DNA of 64,000 nt, from positions 62,001 to 126,000 of the forward strand of contig NZ_MOXD01000007.1 in NCBI RefSeq assembly GCF_001976145.1. Direction: 5' to 3'. Both the position numbers and the translations under genes were made by a program. This document shows positions 19,357 to 29,478 of the stretch, piece by piece (the stretch's first letter is position 1; each line of letters opens with the position of its first letter). The notes under the pieces are model-generated. The model was not told the DNA's origin. It worked only from the letters and a program-made list of their open reading frames with translations, and did not search any database. The stretch is from Serratia oryzae (GTDB lineage: Bacteria; Pseudomonadota; Gammaproteobacteria; Enterobacterales; Enterobacteriaceae).

Positions 19357-20366
19357 ACCTCATTCCGCCTGCTAAAAAACGCCATTGGCTGTTCAGCCTG
19401 TGGCCACTGTGGTTGCTGTTTATCGCTTTGGCGGCAGGTGCGCAACTGGCGTGGCAGTATTGGCCCCAACTGTTGACGCAAAGCGTGGTGTGGCAAAAAG
19501 AGCTGCATCAGCAAATGGCCGCCTTGTTGCAACAGGTTAAAGCAGCGCCGCAGCAGGCCGGGCTGGCATTGATGCTGTTCAGCTTGAGTTACGGTGTGCT
19601 GCATGCGCTCGGGCCGGGCCACGGCAAGGTGGTGATCGCCACTTATCTGGCAACCCATCCGACGCGGCTGAAAAGCAGCTTGCAGCTGACGTTTGCCGCC
19701 TCTCTGCTGCAAGGGGTGGTAGCGATTGCTTTGGTTACGTTGCTACTGGTGGTGTTGCAGCTCTCATCGCGTCAACTGCATCAAAGCAGTTTCTGGCTGG
19801 AGAAAGGCAGTTTTATTCTGGTGATGTTGCTGGGGGGATTGCTGAGCTGGCGGGCACTGAAACGTTTATATCAGGCAGTGAAAGCCATGCGGCCAGCGCC
19901 GACGATGCGTATTAGCAGTTTGCAACCGCTGCCAGCCGATCATGTTCACAGTGCTCACTGTGGTTGCGGGCATCGGCATTTACCCAGTGATGCTGAACTG
20001 CAGGCGGGTAATGATTGGCGCACCCGAACGGCGATCGTGCTGGCGATGGGCATGCGGCCATGTTCCGGCGCAATTCTGGTGTTGCTGTTTTCTAAGGTGA
20101 TTGGCGTATTTACCTGGGGCATTCTTTCGGCGCTGGCGATGGCGCTTGGCACATCGTTGACCATTTCTGCACTGGCGTTGTTTGTGCATTACAGCCGCAA
20201 ACTGGCGATGCGTATCAGCCGCCAACGTGCGCCAACGGCTTGGAGCGCGCTGGCCTGGGGAGCGTTGGCGTTGGCTGGCGGGCTTATCCTGTTATTCGCC
20301 GGAGTGTTGCTCTACGTTAGCGCGCAGCCGGAATTGGGAGGCGGCATCCGTCCTTTCGCCCGTTAG
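19347..20366 (+). CDS. NicO/RcnA-family metal transporter, ZevB-like
   Basis: A 339-residue membrane protein with about six to seven hydrophobic segments. Two signatures of the NicO family are clear: HALGPGHGKVVIATY in the first half and MGMRPCSGAILVLLF in the second. A His/Cys-rich cytoplasmic loop near residue 200 (DHVHSAHCGCGHRH) would bind metal. It is translationally coupled to the DUF1007 gene. Relatives move Ni, Co or Zn; the Zur-like box upstream points to zinc. Confidence 0.8.
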   Translation: MSVNLIPPAKKRHWLFSLWPLWLLFIALAAGAQLAWQYWPQLLTQSVVWQKELHQQMAALLQQVKAAPQQAGLALMLFSLSYGVLHALGPGHGKVVIATYLATHPTRLKSSLQLTFAASLLQGVVAIALVTLLLVVLQLSSRQLHQSSFWLEKGSFILVMLLGGLLSWRALKRLYQAVKAMRPAPTMRISSLQPLPADHVHSAHCGCGHRHLPSDAELQAGNDWRTRTAIVLAMGMRPCSGAILVLLFSKVIGVFTWGILSALAMALGTSLTISALALFVHYSRKLAMRISRQRAPTAWSALAWGALALAGGLILLFAGVLLYVSAQPELGGGIRPFAR

Positions 20367-20375
20367 CAGGCATAA

Positions 20376-20399
20376 AAAACGCTGCGTGTGCAGCGTTTT
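20376..20399. terminator. Bidirectional terminator between zevB-like gene and suhB
   Basis: A 10-bp stem AAAACGCTGC / GCAGCGTTTT with loop GTGT. A-rich and T-rich arms on both sides let it serve both convergent genes. Confidence 0.8.
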
Positions 20400-20430
20400 C
20401 CCGATCGTTCGGTCAGTTGAACCCGCGATC

Positions 20431-21234
20431 TTAGCGCTTCAGCGCTTCGCTCAACTCTTCACGCATGGCAGACAGCAATGCCTTCACTACACGCGGGTTA
20501 CCGGCAACCACGTTGCCTGAGCTCAGGTGGTTGTGGCCACCGACGAAATCGGTCACCAGGCCGCCAGACTCGCGAACCAGCAGTTCACCAGCGGCGAAAT
20601 CCCAAGGCTTCAGGCCGATCTCAAAGAAGCCGTCAACGCGGCCAGCGGCCACGTAAGCCAGATCCAGCGCTGCAGAACCGGTGCGGCGGAAGTCGGCACA
20701 CTGGATGAACAGTTTACCCAGCACATTGATGTACGCAGGTGCATGCTGTTTAACTTTGAACGGGAAGCCAGTGGCAAGGATGGTGCCATCCAGATCTTTG
20801 GCATTGGTGCCGCGCAGACGGTAACCGTTGAGCTGTGCGCCCTGGCCACGGGTGGCGGTGAACAGTTCATTACGCATTGGATCGTAGACTACTGCAACTT
20901 CGGTGCGGCCTTTGATGCGCACGGCGATAGATACTGAGAAATGGGGGAAACGTTTGATGAAGTTGGCGGTGCCATCCAGTGGATCGATTACCCATTGTAC
21001 GTCCTGATCAACGCCGGTTAATTCACCGCACTCTTCACCAATGATGGTGTGCTGTGGGTAAGATTTACGGATGATGTCGATGATCAGATGCTCTGCATCG
21101 CGATCGACGTTAGTGACGAAATCGTTGGACCCTTTTTGTGTCGCTTCTACAGCGTCTGGGGTTTCGTAATTTTTGACAATCAGGTTACCGGCCTTGCGCG
21201 CAGCGCGCACGGCGATAGTCAGCATCGGATGCAT
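20431..21234 (-). CDS. suhB: Inositol-1-monophosphatase / Nus-complex factor
   Basis: 267 residues, the E. coli SuhB length. The inositol-monophosphatase metal motifs are present: [23 protein letters not shown] and [11 protein letters not shown]. It hydrolyses inositol phosphate in vitro; in E. coli its main role is in rRNA antitermination complexes. The frame continues upstream, but the ATG at 21234 gives the conserved [17 protein letters not shown] start. It is divergent from trmJ, as in E. coli. Confidence 0.96.
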   Translation of the reverse strand: MHPMLTIAVRAARKAGNLIVKNYETPDAVEATQKGSNDFVTNVDRDAEHLIIDIIRKSYPQHTIIGEECGELTGVDQDVQWVIDPLDGTANFIKRFPHFSVSIAVRIKGRTEVAVVYDPMRNELFTATRGQGAQLNGYRLRGTNAKDLDGTILATGFPFKVKQHAPAYINVLGKLFIQCADFRRTGSAALDLAYVAAGRVDGFFEIGLKPWDFAAGELLVRESGGLVTDFVGGHNHLSSGNVVAGNPRVVKALLSAMREELSEALKR

Positions 21235-21351
21235 GGGTATCTTCCACAGGATGTTAAAGAACAAGAAACGGCGCGAAGTATAGCAGGTGTTCGGCAAAAT
21301 GCCTACGGCTGTGTTAGAATGCTACGATTTTCCGCTACGCTCAGAGTTTGT

Positions 21352-22086
21352 ATGCTGCACAATATCCGCATTATCCTGGTTGAAACCTCCCATACTGGTA
21401 ACATGGGCTCGACTGCCCGTGCGATGAAAACCATGGGGTTAGCCAATCTTTATCTGGTTAATCCGTTGGTGAAGCCGGACTCACAGGCGATCGCGCTGGC
21501 GGCGGGTGCCAGCGATGTTATTGGTAATGCCACCCTCGTTGATACTTTTGATGAAGCGATTGCCGGTTGCAGCCTGGTCGTGGGCACCAGTGCGCGTTCG
21601 CGTACCTTGCCTTGGCCGATGCTGGAACCTCGTGAATGCGGTGAGCGTGCCATACAGGAAGGGGAGCAGGGGCCGGTTGCCCTGGTGTTTGGCCGTGAGC
21701 GTGTCGGCTTAACCAATGATGAATTGCAGAAATGCCATTATCATGTGGCCATTCCAGCCAACCCGGATTACAGCTCGTTGAATCTGGCGATGGCGGTGCA
21801 GATCCTGGCATATGAAGTGCGCGTTGCTTATCTTGCGCGCCAGCAGCAGGGCGTTCCGCCGCAGGAAGAGACACCTTATCCGCTGGTGGACGATCTCGAG
21901 CGTTTTTATCAGCACCTGGAGCAGACGCTGCTGCATACCGGCTTTATCCGTGCTGCACATCCGGGGCAGGTGATGAGCCGTTTGCGGCGTTTATTTACCC
22001 GGGCACGCCCAGAAGCGCAAGAGCTGAATATTTTGCGTGGGATGCTGACGTCGATCGAAAAACAGGATAAACATCAAGGTAATTAA
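21352..22086 (+). CDS. trmJ: tRNA (cytidine/uridine-2'-O-)-methyltransferase TrmJ
   Basis: A 244-residue SPOUT methyltransferase that modifies position 32 of several tRNAs with S-adenosylmethionine. Motifs: [30 protein letters not shown] and [18 protein letters not shown] (knot). The open frame starts about 100 codons earlier, inside suhB on the other strand; the ATG at 21352 gives the expected size and start [14 protein letters not shown]. It stands just upstream of the isc operon, as in E. coli. Confidence 0.95.
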   Translation: MLHNIRIILVETSHTGNMGSTARAMKTMGLANLYLVNPLVKPDSQAIALAAGASDVIGNATLVDTFDEAIAGCSLVVGTSARSRTLPWPMLEPRECGERAIQEGEQGPVALVFGRERVGLTNDELQKCHYHVAIPANPDYSSLNLAMAVQILAYEVRVAYLARQQQGVPPQEETPYPLVDDLERFYQHLEQTLLHTGFIRAAHPGQVMSRLRRLFTRARPEAQELNILRGMLTSIEKQDKHQGN

Positions 22087-22178
22087 TGGCCATGCCACTT
22101 GAGCAATAGCATTATTTATCTGATGGTTATAAGATGTATTTTATATGCATTAGATTCAGCAAAGCACAAAATGAACTA

Positions 22179-22203
22179 ATACTTGAGTAAATTACTAGGT
22201 TAA
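22179..22203 (+). promoter_or_regulatory. iscR: IscR type 1 binding site A upstream of iscR
   Basis: A 25-bp site beginning ATACTTGAG and ending ACTAGGTTAA, matching the type 1 pattern ATA-Y-TGA-N-TAnnnTA-GG-TAT. [2Fe-2S]-IscR binds such sites to repress its own operon when clusters are plentiful. Confidence 0.75.
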
Positions 22204-22228
22204 ATAGTTGACTGTATTACTCAGGAAT
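22204..22228 (+). promoter_or_regulatory. iscR: IscR type 1 binding site B / isc promoter
   Basis: Directly adjacent 25-bp site, ATAGTTGACTGTATTACTCAG and onward, equivalent to the E. coli PiscR site that contains the -35 TTGACT. Two abutting sites are the normal enterobacterial arrangement. Confidence 0.78.
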
Positions 22229-22272
22229 GTCAAACTTTCGGCCATGTTTGACCAATAGGTAACCATTTAGCT

Positions 22273-22767
22273 ATGAGACTGACATCCAAAGGCCGTTATG
22301 CCGTAACCGCCATGCTCGACGTAGCATTGCATTCCCAGGAAGGGCCAGTACCATTGGCGGATATTTCTGAACGCCAGGGTATCTCGCTCTCTTATCTGGA
22401 ACAATTATTTTCCCGTCTGCGTAAGAATGGCCTGGTGGCCAGCGTACGCGGGCCGGGCGGTGGTTATCTGCTGGGCAGAAACGCGGGTGAGATCGCGGTA
22501 GGCGCGGTGATCACGGCCGTTGATGAGTCGGTAGACGCCACCCGTTGCCAGGGCAAAGAAGGCTGCCAAGGCGGCGATCGTTGTCTGACCCATACCCTGT
22601 GGCGCGATCTGAGCGAGCGCATCAGCGGGTTTCTGAATAACATTACGCTGGCTGAACTGGTCAATAACCAGGAAGTGTTGGATGTGGCAGATCGTCAAAA
22701 CAACGGTACGCGCCGCATGACCAATGGTCGACTGCAAGAAACGATCAACGTTAATCTGCGCGCATAA
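22273..22767 (+). CDS. iscR: Fe-S cluster assembly regulator IscR
   Basis: A 164-residue Rrf2-family repressor. A winged helix fills the first 80 residues. The [2Fe-2S] ligands Cys92, Cys98, Cys104 and His107 (in [16 protein letters not shown]) are all present. It senses Fe-S supply and represses iscRSUA-hscBA-fdx through the two sites just upstream. First gene of the isc operon. Confidence 0.97.
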   Translation: MRLTSKGRYAVTAMLDVALHSQEGPVPLADISERQGISLSYLEQLFSRLRKNGLVASVRGPGGGYLLGRNAGEIAVGAVITAVDESVDATRCQGKEGCQGGDRCLTHTLWRDLSERISGFLNNITLAELVNNQEVLDVADRQNNGTRRMTNGRLQETINVNLRA

Positions 22768-22822
22768 GCAGCTAGCGATAAATTTATTCGTTTTTGGAAG
22801 TGATGTACGGAGCACAAGAGCA

Positions 22823-24037
22823 ATGAAATTACCGATTTATCTGGACTACTCTGCAACCACTCCGGTCGATCCGCGTGTTGCTGAGAAGATGATGCAGTTT
22901 TTGACCCTGGACGGTACTTTCGGCAACCCAGCCTCCCGCTCCCACCGTTTCGGGTGGCAGGCGGAAGAAGCGGTAGATATCGCCCGCAACCAGATCGCTG
23001 AGCTGGTTGGCGCTGACCCACGTGAAATCGTGTTCACTTCTGGGGCTACCGAATCCAACAACCTGGCGATCAAAGGCGCAGCCAATTTCTATCAGAAGAA
23101 AGGCAAGCACGTCATCACCAGCAAAACCGAACATAAAGCCGTGCTCGACACCTGCCGCCAGCTTGAGCGCGAAGGTTTTGAAGTCACCTACCTGGCGCCT
23201 CAGAGCAATGGGATTATCGACCTCAAAGAACTCGAAGCAGCGATGCGTGAAGACACCATTCTGGTTTCCATCATGCATGTGAACAACGAAATCGGCGTGG
23301 TGCAGGATATCGAAGCCATCGGCGAAATGTGCCGTGCGCGCGGTATCATCTACCATGTGGATGCCACCCAGAGCGTGGGTAAACTACCGATCGATCTGAG
23401 TAAACTGAAAGTTGACCTGATGTCTTTCTCTGGTCACAAGATCTATGGCCCGAAAGGTATCGGTGCGCTTTACGTGCGTCGTAAGCCGCGTATCCGTATC
23501 GAAGCCCAGATCCACGGCGGCGGTCATGAACGCGGTATGCGTTCCGGCACCTTGCCAGTTCACCAGATCGTCGGCATGGGCGAAGCCTATCGCATTGCCA
23601 AAGAAGAAATGGCGAGTGAGATGGCGCGTCTGCGTATCTTGCGCGATCGTCTGTGGAACGGCGTGAAAGATATGGAAGAAGTGTATCTGAACGGCGATTT
23701 GGAGCAGGGGGCTCCGAACATTCTCAACGTCAGCTTCAACTATGTTGAAGGTGAGTCGCTGATCATGGCGCTGAAAGATCTGGCGGTTTCTTCAGGTTCT
23801 GCCTGTACTTCTGCCAGCCTTGAACCTTCCTATGTGCTGCGTGCGCTGGGTATGAGTGATGAGTTAGCGCACAGCTCGATCCGTTTCTCTCTGGGGCGTT
23901 TCACCACGGAAGAAGAGATCGACTACACCATTTCGCTGGTGCGTAAATCCATCGGCCGTCTGCGCGATCTCTCCCCGCTGTGGGAAATGTTCAAGCAGGG
24001 CGTGGATATCAACAGCATCGAATGGGCACATCATTAA
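22823..24037 (+). CDS. iscS: Cysteine desulfurase
   Basis: 404 residues, the E. coli length. It removes sulfur from cysteine to supply Fe-S clusters and tRNA thiolation. The PLP lysine is in [12 protein letters not shown] and the active-site cysteine in [13 protein letters not shown]. The frame opens 33 codons upstream inside iscR, but the ATG at 22823 gives the conserved [14 protein letters not shown] start. It is 55 bp after iscR, where RyhB-type control acts in E. coli; no RNA site was assigned here. Confidence 0.98.
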   Translation: MKLPIYLDYSATTPVDPRVAEKMMQFLTLDGTFGNPASRSHRFGWQAEEAVDIARNQIAELVGADPREIVFTSGATESNNLAIKGAANFYQKKGKHVITSKTEHKAVLDTCRQLEREGFEVTYLAPQSNGIIDLKELEAAMREDTILVSIMHVNNEIGVVQDIEAIGEMCRARGIIYHVDATQSVGKLPIDLSKLKVDLMSFSGHKIYGPKGIGALYVRRKPRIRIEAQIHGGGHERGMRSGTLPVHQIVGMGEAYRIAKEEMASEMARLRILRDRLWNGVKDMEEVYLNGDLEQGAPNILNVSFNYVEGESLIMALKDLAVSSGSACTSASLEPSYVLRALGMSDELAHSSIRFSLGRFTTEEEIDYTISLVRKSIGRLRDLSPLWEMFKQGVDINSIEWAHH

Positions 24038-24061
24038 TTCTCAGGATTCAGGAGCAACGTC

Positions 24062-24448
24062 ATGGCTTACAGCGAAAAAGTAATCGATCACTACGAAAAC
24101 CCACGTAACGTGGGATCCTTTGACAACGAAGATCCTACCGTCGGTAGCGGCATGGTAGGGGCTCCGGCCTGCGGCGACGTGATGAAGCTGCAGATCAAGG
24201 TCAACAACGAAGGCATTATCGAAGATGCCCGTTTCAAAACTTACGGCTGCGGTTCTGCTATCGCCTCCAGCTCGTTGGTGACCGAATGGATGAAAGGCAA
24301 GTCGCTTGATCAGGCTGAAGCGATCAAGAATACCCAGATCGCCGAAGAGCTGGAGTTGCCGCCGGTTAAAATTCACTGCTCGATCCTGGCCGAAGACGCC
24401 ATCAAAGCAGCCATTGCCGACTACAAAAGCAAACACAGCGCCAAGTAA
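24062..24448 (+). CDS. iscU: Fe-S cluster scaffold protein
   Basis: A 128-residue scaffold on which IscS builds [2Fe-2S] clusters. The three cluster cysteines lie in GAPACGDV, TYGCGSAI and KIHCSILAED, and the LPPVK motif recognised by HscA precedes the last. It lies 24 bp after iscS. Confidence 0.98.
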   Translation: MAYSEKVIDHYENPRNVGSFDNEDPTVGSGMVGAPACGDVMKLQIKVNNEGIIEDARFKTYGCGSAIASSSLVTEWMKGKSLDQAEAIKNTQIAEELELPPVKIHCSILAEDAIKAAIADYKSKHSAK

Positions 24449-24459
24449 TTTTTTGAGTG

Positions 24460-24517
24460 ATACCCGATCGATTTCCAGCCGCCGTTAACGGCGGCGTGAG
24501 TGAATGCCAGAGGGTAT
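24460..24517. repeat. Shortened ERIC-type repeat between iscU and iscA
   Basis: A 58-bp palindrome with ATACCC and GGGTAT ends and a GCCGCCGTTAACGGCGGC centre. The ERIC middle is missing, so it looks like an internally deleted copy. It sits inside the isc operon. Confidence 0.65.
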
Positions 24518-24535
24518 ATTGAGTGTGAGGTTGTT

Positions 24536-24859
24536 ATGTCGATTACTATGAGCGACAGCGCTGCACAGCGTGTTCAGGCGTTTTTGAATCACCGTGGCAA
24601 AGGTCTTGGCTTGCGCTTGGGAGTGCGGACTTCTGGCTGTTCCGGGATGGCGTATGTGCTCGAATTTGTTGATGAAACGAACGATGACGACATCGTTTTT
24701 GAAGACAAAGGTGTCAAGGTGATCATTGACGGCAAGAGCCTGGTCTACCTTGACGGCACTGAACTTGATTTCGTCAAGGAAGGCCTGAACGAAGGTTTCA
24801 AGTTCAACAACCCGAACGTCTCAAGCGAGTGTGGCTGCGGCGAAAGTTTCAACGTCTGA
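24536..24859 (+). CDS. iscA: A-type Fe-S cluster carrier
   Basis: 107 residues, exactly the usual size. Cluster ligands Cys35 (TSGCSGM), Cys99 and Cys101 (ECGCGESF) are present. It transfers clusters or iron to target proteins. The frame can be read from 24500, but the ATG at 24536 gives [13 protein letters not shown], the family start; the upstream codons lie beside the ERIC-type repeat. Confidence 0.97.
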   Translation: MSITMSDSAAQRVQAFLNHRGKGLGLRLGVRTSGCSGMAYVLEFVDETNDDDIVFEDKGVKVIIDGKSLVYLDGTELDFVKEGLNEGFKFNNPNVSSECGCGESFNV

Positions 24860-24872
24860 CACTCCATCGTGC

Positions 24873-24891
24873 TCCCCCGCAGGGCGGGGGA
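24873..24891 (+). promoter_or_regulatory. GC-rich hairpin between iscA and hscB
   Basis: TCCCCCGC, loop AGG, GCGGGGGA: a very stable 8-bp stem with no T-run, in the 66-bp gap. It could mark message processing or protect the iscRSUA part; a full terminator is unlikely because hscB has no obvious promoter of its own. Confidence 0.5.
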
Positions 24892-24925
24892 ACCTTAACC
24901 ATCACGATAACGCCCAGAGCACGCT

Positions 24926-25447
24926 ATGGATTACTTTACTTTATTTGGGCTACCGGTTCGCTATAGCGTGGACGGTAGCTTGCTGACCTCGCGCTACCAG
25001 GACTTGCAGCGCCAATTTCATCCCGATCGCAATGCCCTCCAGCCTGAACGTGAACGCCTGATGGCGTTGCAGCAGGCGGCAACCATCAATGAAGCCTACC
25101 ACTCGCTGAAGCACCCGTTAAAACGCGCGGAGTATATGTTATCTTTGCACGGCTTTGATTTGCGCAATGAGCAGCACACGATGCGCGATACTGCGTTTCT
25201 GATGGAGCAGTTGGAACTGCGTGAAGAGCTGGATGCGATTGAACGCCAGCCCGATGCGGAAAGCGCGCTCACGGCTTTCGCCGCACGCCTGAGCGAGGCA
25301 TTTAAGCGGCGCAGTACGCAGATGGTGCAGGAACTGGATAACGAGCAGTGGCCGCAAGCCGCTGATAGCGTGCGTAAATTACGTTTTTTGGACAAACTTC
25401 AGCAGCAGGTTGAACAACTCGAAGAAAAATTGCTGGGTTTTGAGTAA
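24926..25447 (+). CDS. hscB: J-type co-chaperone for Fe-S transfer
   Basis: A 173-residue protein with an N-terminal J domain (HPD motif in [11 protein letters not shown]) and a C-terminal three-helix bundle that binds IscU. It stimulates the HscA ATPase to release clusters from IscU. hscA follows 28 bp later. Confidence 0.97.
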   Translation: MDYFTLFGLPVRYSVDGSLLTSRYQDLQRQFHPDRNALQPERERLMALQQAATINEAYHSLKHPLKRAEYMLSLHGFDLRNEQHTMRDTAFLMEQLELREELDAIERQPDAESALTAFAARLSEAFKRRSTQMVQELDNEQWPQAADSVRKLRFLDKLQQQVEQLEEKLLGFE

Positions 25448-25475
25448 TACATTTTGATTGTGGAAGCTCCCTAAC

Positions 25476-27326
25476 ATGGCCTTATTACAAATTAGTGAAC
25501 CGGGTCTCAGCGCCGCTCCACATCAGCGCCGTTTGGCCGCCGGGATCGATTTAGGCACTACCAACTCGCTGGTGGCGACCGTGCGCAGCGGGCAGGCGGA
25601 AACGCTGGCTGATGAGCAAGGGCGCGATCTGCTGCCTTCTGTCGTGCATTACCAGGCGGAAGCACATCAGGTAGGCTGGGCCGCGCGCGCGCAGGCGGCA
25701 CAGGATCCGGCGAACACCATTAGCTCGATCAAACGCATGATGGGCCGCTCTCTGGCCGACGTACAGCAGCGTTATCCGAGCTTACCCTATCAGTTTCAGG
25801 CCAGCGACAACGGCCTGCCGATGATCGTGACCGCCGCTGGCCTGATGAACCCGGTCGGGGTGTCTGCCGATATCCTCAAGGCCTTGGCTGCACGGGCAAG
25901 CGCGGCGTTAGCTGGCGAACTTGATGGCGTAGTGATCACCGTTCCGGCTTATTTCGACGATGCACAGCGCCAGGGCACTAAAGACGCCGCGCGTCTGGCG
26001 GGTTTGCACGTGCTGCGCCTGTTGAATGAACCTACCGCCGCGGCGATCGCTTACGGATTAGACTCCGCTCAGGAAGGGGTGATTGCTGTTTACGATCTGG
26101 GCGGTGGCACTTTCGATATCTCTATTCTGCGCCTCAGCCGTGGCGTGTTTGAAGTGCTGGCAACCGGCGGTGATTCAGCGCTGGGCGGTGATGATTTCGA
26201 TCATCTGCTGGCCGACTGGTTGCGTGAGCAAGCGGGCATAGCCTCACGCCACGATCACAGCGTGCAGCGCCAACTGCTGGATGCGGCAATCGCCGCCAAA
26301 ATCGCCCTGAGCGATGCGCCAAGCGCCCGTGTAGAGGTGGCTGGCTGGCAAGGCGAAGTGACCCGTGAGCAATTTGAATCCCTGATCGCCCCATTGGTAA
26401 AACGTACCTTGGTGGCTTGTCGCCGTGCGCTGAAAGATGCTGGCGTCAGCGCCGATGAGGTGCTGGAAGTGGTGATGGTCGGGGGTTCTACTCGCGTGCC
26501 GTTGGTGCGTGAGCAAGTGGGCGAGTTTTTTGGCCGCACACCGCTGACCTCAATCGATCCCGATAAAGTGGTGGCGGTGGGGGCCGCGATCCAGGCGGAT
26601 ATTCTGGTGGGTAACAAGCCGGACAGCGAGATGTTGCTGCTGGACGTGATCCCGCTGTCGCTGGGCCTGGAAACCATGGGTGGCCTGGTGGAGAAAGTGA
26701 TCCCACGTAACACCACCATTCCTGTGGCACGTGCGCAAGAATTCACCACCTTTAAAGACGGCCAAAGCGCGATGATGATCCACGTTCTGCAAGGGGAACG
26801 TGAGCTGGTGCCGGACTGCCGTTCTCTGGCACGTTTCACACTGCGCGGTTTGCCGCCGTTGCCTGCCGGCGGGGCGCATATTCGCGTCACCTTCCAGGTG
26901 GATGCCGATGGCCTGCTCAGCGTCACGGCGATGGAAAAATCCACCGGCGTTGAAGCTTCTATCCAAGTGAAGCCTTCTTATGGGCTTTCTGATGCCGAAA
27001 TTGCCGACATGATCAAAGACTCTATGGCGAATGCGCAAGGCGATATCGGCGCGCGCATGCTGGCGGAACAGCGGGTGGATGCTTCACGCGTGTTAGAAAG
27101 CCTGCAAGGGGCATTGGCGAGCGATGCTGCTCTGCTGAGTGATGAAGAACGCCAGGCGATCGACGCTGCGGTGGCAGATTTGCAGCAGGCGATGCAGGGC
27201 AGCTATCCTGCCGCGATCGAAGCCGCCATAAAAATAGTCGATGCAACAACTCAAGATTTTGCCGCGCGCCGCATGGATGCTTCCATTCGCCGTGCGCTGG
27301 CTGGCCATTCTGTGGATGAGGTTTAA
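25476..27326 (+). CDS. hscA: Hsp70-type chaperone for Fe-S cluster transfer
   Basis: 616 residues, as in E. coli. Nucleotide-binding motifs [27 protein letters not shown] and [14 protein letters not shown] are intact, and the substrate-binding domain begins near residue 390. The ATG at 25476 is chosen over an upstream in-frame GTG at 25458 because it gives the [10 protein letters not shown] start. It pulls clusters from IscU by recognising LPPVK. Confidence 0.97.
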   Translation: MALLQISEPGLSAAPHQRRLAAGIDLGTTNSLVATVRSGQAETLADEQGRDLLPSVVHYQAEAHQVGWAARAQAAQDPANTISSIKRMMGRSLADVQQRYPSLPYQFQASDNGLPMIVTAAGLMNPVGVSADILKALAARASAALAGELDGVVITVPAYFDDAQRQGTKDAARLAGLHVLRLLNEPTAAAIAYGLDSAQEGVIAVYDLGGGTFDISILRLSRGVFEVLATGGDSALGGDDFDHLLADWLREQAGIASRHDHSVQRQLLDAAIAAKIALSDAPSARVEVAGWQGEVTREQFESLIAPLVKRTLVACRRALKDAGVSADEVLEVVMVGGSTRVPLVREQVGEFFGRTPLTSIDPDKVVAVGAAIQADILVGNKPDSEMLLLDVIPLSLGLETMGGLVEKVIPRNTTIPVARAQEFTTFKDGQSAMMIHVLQGERELVPDCRSLARFTLRGLPPLPAGGAHIRVTFQVDADGLLSVTAMEKSTGVEASIQVKPSYGLSDAEIADMIKDSMANAQGDIGARMLAEQRVDASRVLESLQGALASDAALLSDEERQAIDAAVADLQQAMQGSYPAAIEAAIKIVDATTQDFAARRMDASIRRALAGHSVDEV

Positions 27327-27328
27327 CC

Positions 27329-27664
27329 ATGCCAAAAATTGTTTTCCTGCCCCATCAGGATTTATGCCCGGAGGGAGCAGTATTGGAAGCGGAGAAAGGG
27401 GAAACCATTCTCGACGTTGCGCTGCGTAACGGGATTGAAATCGAACACGCCTGCGAGAAATCCTGCGCCTGTACTACCTGCCACTGCATCGTGCGTGAAG
27501 GTTTTGATTCGCTGGCAGAAAGCAGTGAGCTGGAAGATGACATGCTGGACAAAGCCTGGGGGCTGGAGCCAGAAAGCCGCCTGAGCTGCCAGGCGCGCGT
27601 CACCGATGAAGATCTGGTGGTTGAAATGCCGCGCTATACCGTCAACCACGCGCGTGAGCACTAG
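27329..27664 (+). CDS. fdx: [2Fe-2S] ferredoxin of the Isc system
   Basis: A 111-residue adrenodoxin-type ferredoxin. Cluster cysteines lie in HACEKSCACTTCHCIV and RLSCQARV. It donates electrons for cluster assembly. Its ATG is two bases after the hscA stop, which points to coupling. The TAG stop codon overlaps the first bases of a repeat element. Confidence 0.97.
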   Translation: MPKIVFLPHQDLCPEGAVLEAEKGETILDVALRNGIEIEHACEKSCACTTCHCIVREGFDSLAESSELEDDMLDKAWGLEPESRLSCQARVTDEDLVVEMPRYTVNHAREH

Positions 27665-27808
27665 AAAGTACCTCATTAGGCTACTGCGCTCAGCATTTTA
27701 GCCTAGGGCAGTGCTCGGAATCCTCACGTACTATGTGTACGCTCCGGTTCCTCCGCGCTGTCCATGGCAAAACTGCTTTCGCTCGCTACGCCTACTGAAG
27801 CACTTTCT
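27663..27808. repeat. GTAC-core repeat element between fdx and iscX
   Basis: About 146 bp with inverted ends AGAAAGT / ACTTTCT. It contains GGCAGTGCTCGG, TCCTCACGTACTATGTGTAC, GCTCCGG and TTTCGCTCGCTACGCC, the skeleton also seen at 1300-1469 and 60129-60261. It separates iscX from the rest of its operon; GAGGAGG for iscX lies just beyond the right end. Confidence 0.6.
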
Positions 27809-27825
27809 CTGAGGAGGTTATTATA

Positions 27826-28026
27826 ATGGGACTAAAGTGGACCGACAGCCGTGAAATCGGCGAAGCTCTTTACGATCAATATCCGGATACCGATCCGAAA
27901 ACCGTGCGTTTTACCGATATGCACCAGTGGATCTGCGATCTGGAAGAATTCGACGATGATCCACAGGCTTCCAACGAGAAAATACTGGAAGCGATCCTGC
28001 TGGTCTGGTTAGATGAAGCGGAGTAA
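27826..28026 (+). CDS. iscX: Fe-S assembly adaptor IscX
   Basis: A 66-residue acidic protein that binds IscS and iron and modulates desulfurase activity. The conserved start [17 protein letters not shown] and the C-terminal [13 protein letters not shown] are present. A strong GAGGAGG ribosome site precedes it. It is the last gene of the isc operon and normally follows fdx closely; here the 161-bp gap is filled by a repeat. Confidence 0.96.
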   Translation: MGLKWTDSREIGEALYDQYPDTDPKTVRFTDMHQWICDLEEFDDDPQASNEKILEAILLVWLDEAE

Positions 28027-28033
28027 ATAGCAT

Positions 28034-28061
28034 AACGGGCTGCCATTGGCGGCCCGTTTAT
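28034..28061 (+). terminator. iscX: Terminator of the isc operon
   Basis: AACGGGC-T-GCC, loop ATT, GGC-G-GCCCGTT followed by TATATTGT. It lies 8 bp after the iscX stop. Confidence 0.75.
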
Positions 28062-28111
28062 ATTGTATCCAATACGATTAATAAAAGAATAATCCGGACT
28101 GGAGTAAGGCT

Positions 28112-29407
28112 ATGACAACAGAAACCATGCAGATCACGCTGTCCCATGATGCCGCCGATGCGCGTTGGGGTGAAAAGGCGCTGCTGAGTACCAATAACGA
28201 CGGCATGACTATCCATCTGATCGGTAATGGTAAGTTGGGCGCGATCCAGCGTGCTGCGCGCAAGATTGACGGTCAGGGCATCAAGCATGTGAAACTGGCC
28301 GGTGAGGGCTGGGGCCTGGAGCAAAGCTGGGCATTCTGGCAAGGGTTCCGTGGGCCAAAGGGCCAGCGCAGCGTCGAATGGGCTGAATTGCCTGCAGCGG
28401 ATCGTAACGAACTGGAACAGCGACTGAAGATTATCGACTGGGTGCGTGACACCATTAATCTTCCTGCGGAAGAGCTGGGGCCAGAGCAGTTGGCGACCCG
28501 CGCAGTCGATCTGATGTGCGACGTTGGCGGTGCTGCAGTCAGCTACCGTATTACCAAAGGCGAAGATCTCCGCGAGCAGAATTATGCCGGTATCTACACC
28601 GTTGGCCGCGGTTCCGATCGTTCACCGGTGCTGCTGGCGCTGGATTTCAACCCGACCGGCAATCCTGATGCTCCGGTGTTTGCCTGCCTGGTAGGCAAAG
28701 GGATTACCTTTGACTCCGGTGGTTATAGCCTGAAACAAAGCGCCTTTATGGATTCGATGAAATCCGATATGGGCGGTGCAGCGACTATTACCGGTGCGCT
28801 GGCATTGGCGGTGGCGCGTGGCTTGCAACAGCGCGTAAAACTGTTCCTGTGCTGTGCGGATAATCTGGTCAGCGGTAACGCGTTCAAGCTGGGTGATATC
28901 ATCCGCTACCGTAACGGCAAAACCGTCGAAGTGATGAACACCGATGCCGAAGGGCGCCTGGTTTTGGCCGATGGCCTGATCGACGCCAGTGCGCAACACC
29001 CTGAGCTGATTATCGATTGTGCTACTTTGACCGGCGCGGCAAAAACGGCACTGGGTAACGACTACCATGCTCTGTTCAGTTTTGATGACGAATTGGCGCA
29101 AGAGCTGCTGGCCAGTGCCAGCGATGAGCACGAGCCGTTCTGGCGCCTGCCGCTGGCGGAATTCCATCGTAGCCAGCTGCCGTCGAACTTTGCTGAACTG
29201 AACAACGTGGCCGGTGCGGCTCATAGCGCGGGGGCCAGTACCGCAGCGGCCTTCCTGTCGCACTTTGTGCAGAACTACCAGAAAGGTTGGTTGCATATCG
29301 ACTGTTCTGCCACCTACCGCAAAGGTGCCGTTGAGCAGTGGTCGGCAGGTGCTACCGGCTTAGGCGTGCGCACGCTGGCTAATCTGCTGCTGAATAAAGC
29401 CAACTAA
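28112..29407 (+). CDS. pepB: Aminopeptidase B (peptidase B)
   Basis: A 431-residue M17 leucyl-aminopeptidase-type metalloprotease (E. coli PepB is 427). The metal-site blocks are visible: [23 protein letters not shown] and the signature [14 protein letters not shown]. It removes N-terminal residues in intracellular peptide turnover. The position between iscX and sseB is conserved synteny. Confidence 0.95.
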   Translation: MTTETMQITLSHDAADARWGEKALLSTNNDGMTIHLIGNGKLGAIQRAARKIDGQGIKHVKLAGEGWGLEQSWAFWQGFRGPKGQRSVEWAELPAADRNELEQRLKIIDWVRDTINLPAEELGPEQLATRAVDLMCDVGGAAVSYRITKGEDLREQNYAGIYTVGRGSDRSPVLLALDFNPTGNPDAPVFACLVGKGITFDSGGYSLKQSAFMDSMKSDMGGAATITGALALAVARGLQQRVKLFLCCADNLVSGNAFKLGDIIRYRNGKTVEVMNTDAEGRLVLADGLIDASAQHPELIIDCATLTGAAKTALGNDYHALFSFDDELAQELLASASDEHEPFWRLPLAEFHRSQLPSNFAELNNVAGAAHSAGASTAAAFLSHFVQNYQKGWLHIDCSATYRKGAVEQWSAGATGLGVRTLANLLLNKAN

Positions 29408-29435
29408 TTGCGCGCTTCTTAAATCACGTTTTCCC

Positions 29436-29461
29436 TAAGGGTTCAGCATGCTGAACCCTTA
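29436..29461 (+). terminator. pepB: Perfect palindrome after pepB
   Basis: A 26-bp uninterrupted palindrome from TAAGGGTTCAG to CTGAACCCTTA, 28 bp after the pepB stop. It is probably a terminator-like stem, though only a short AATA follows and sseB starts 17 bp later. Confidence 0.55.
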
Positions 29462-29478
29462 ATACATTGGAGTAAGTA

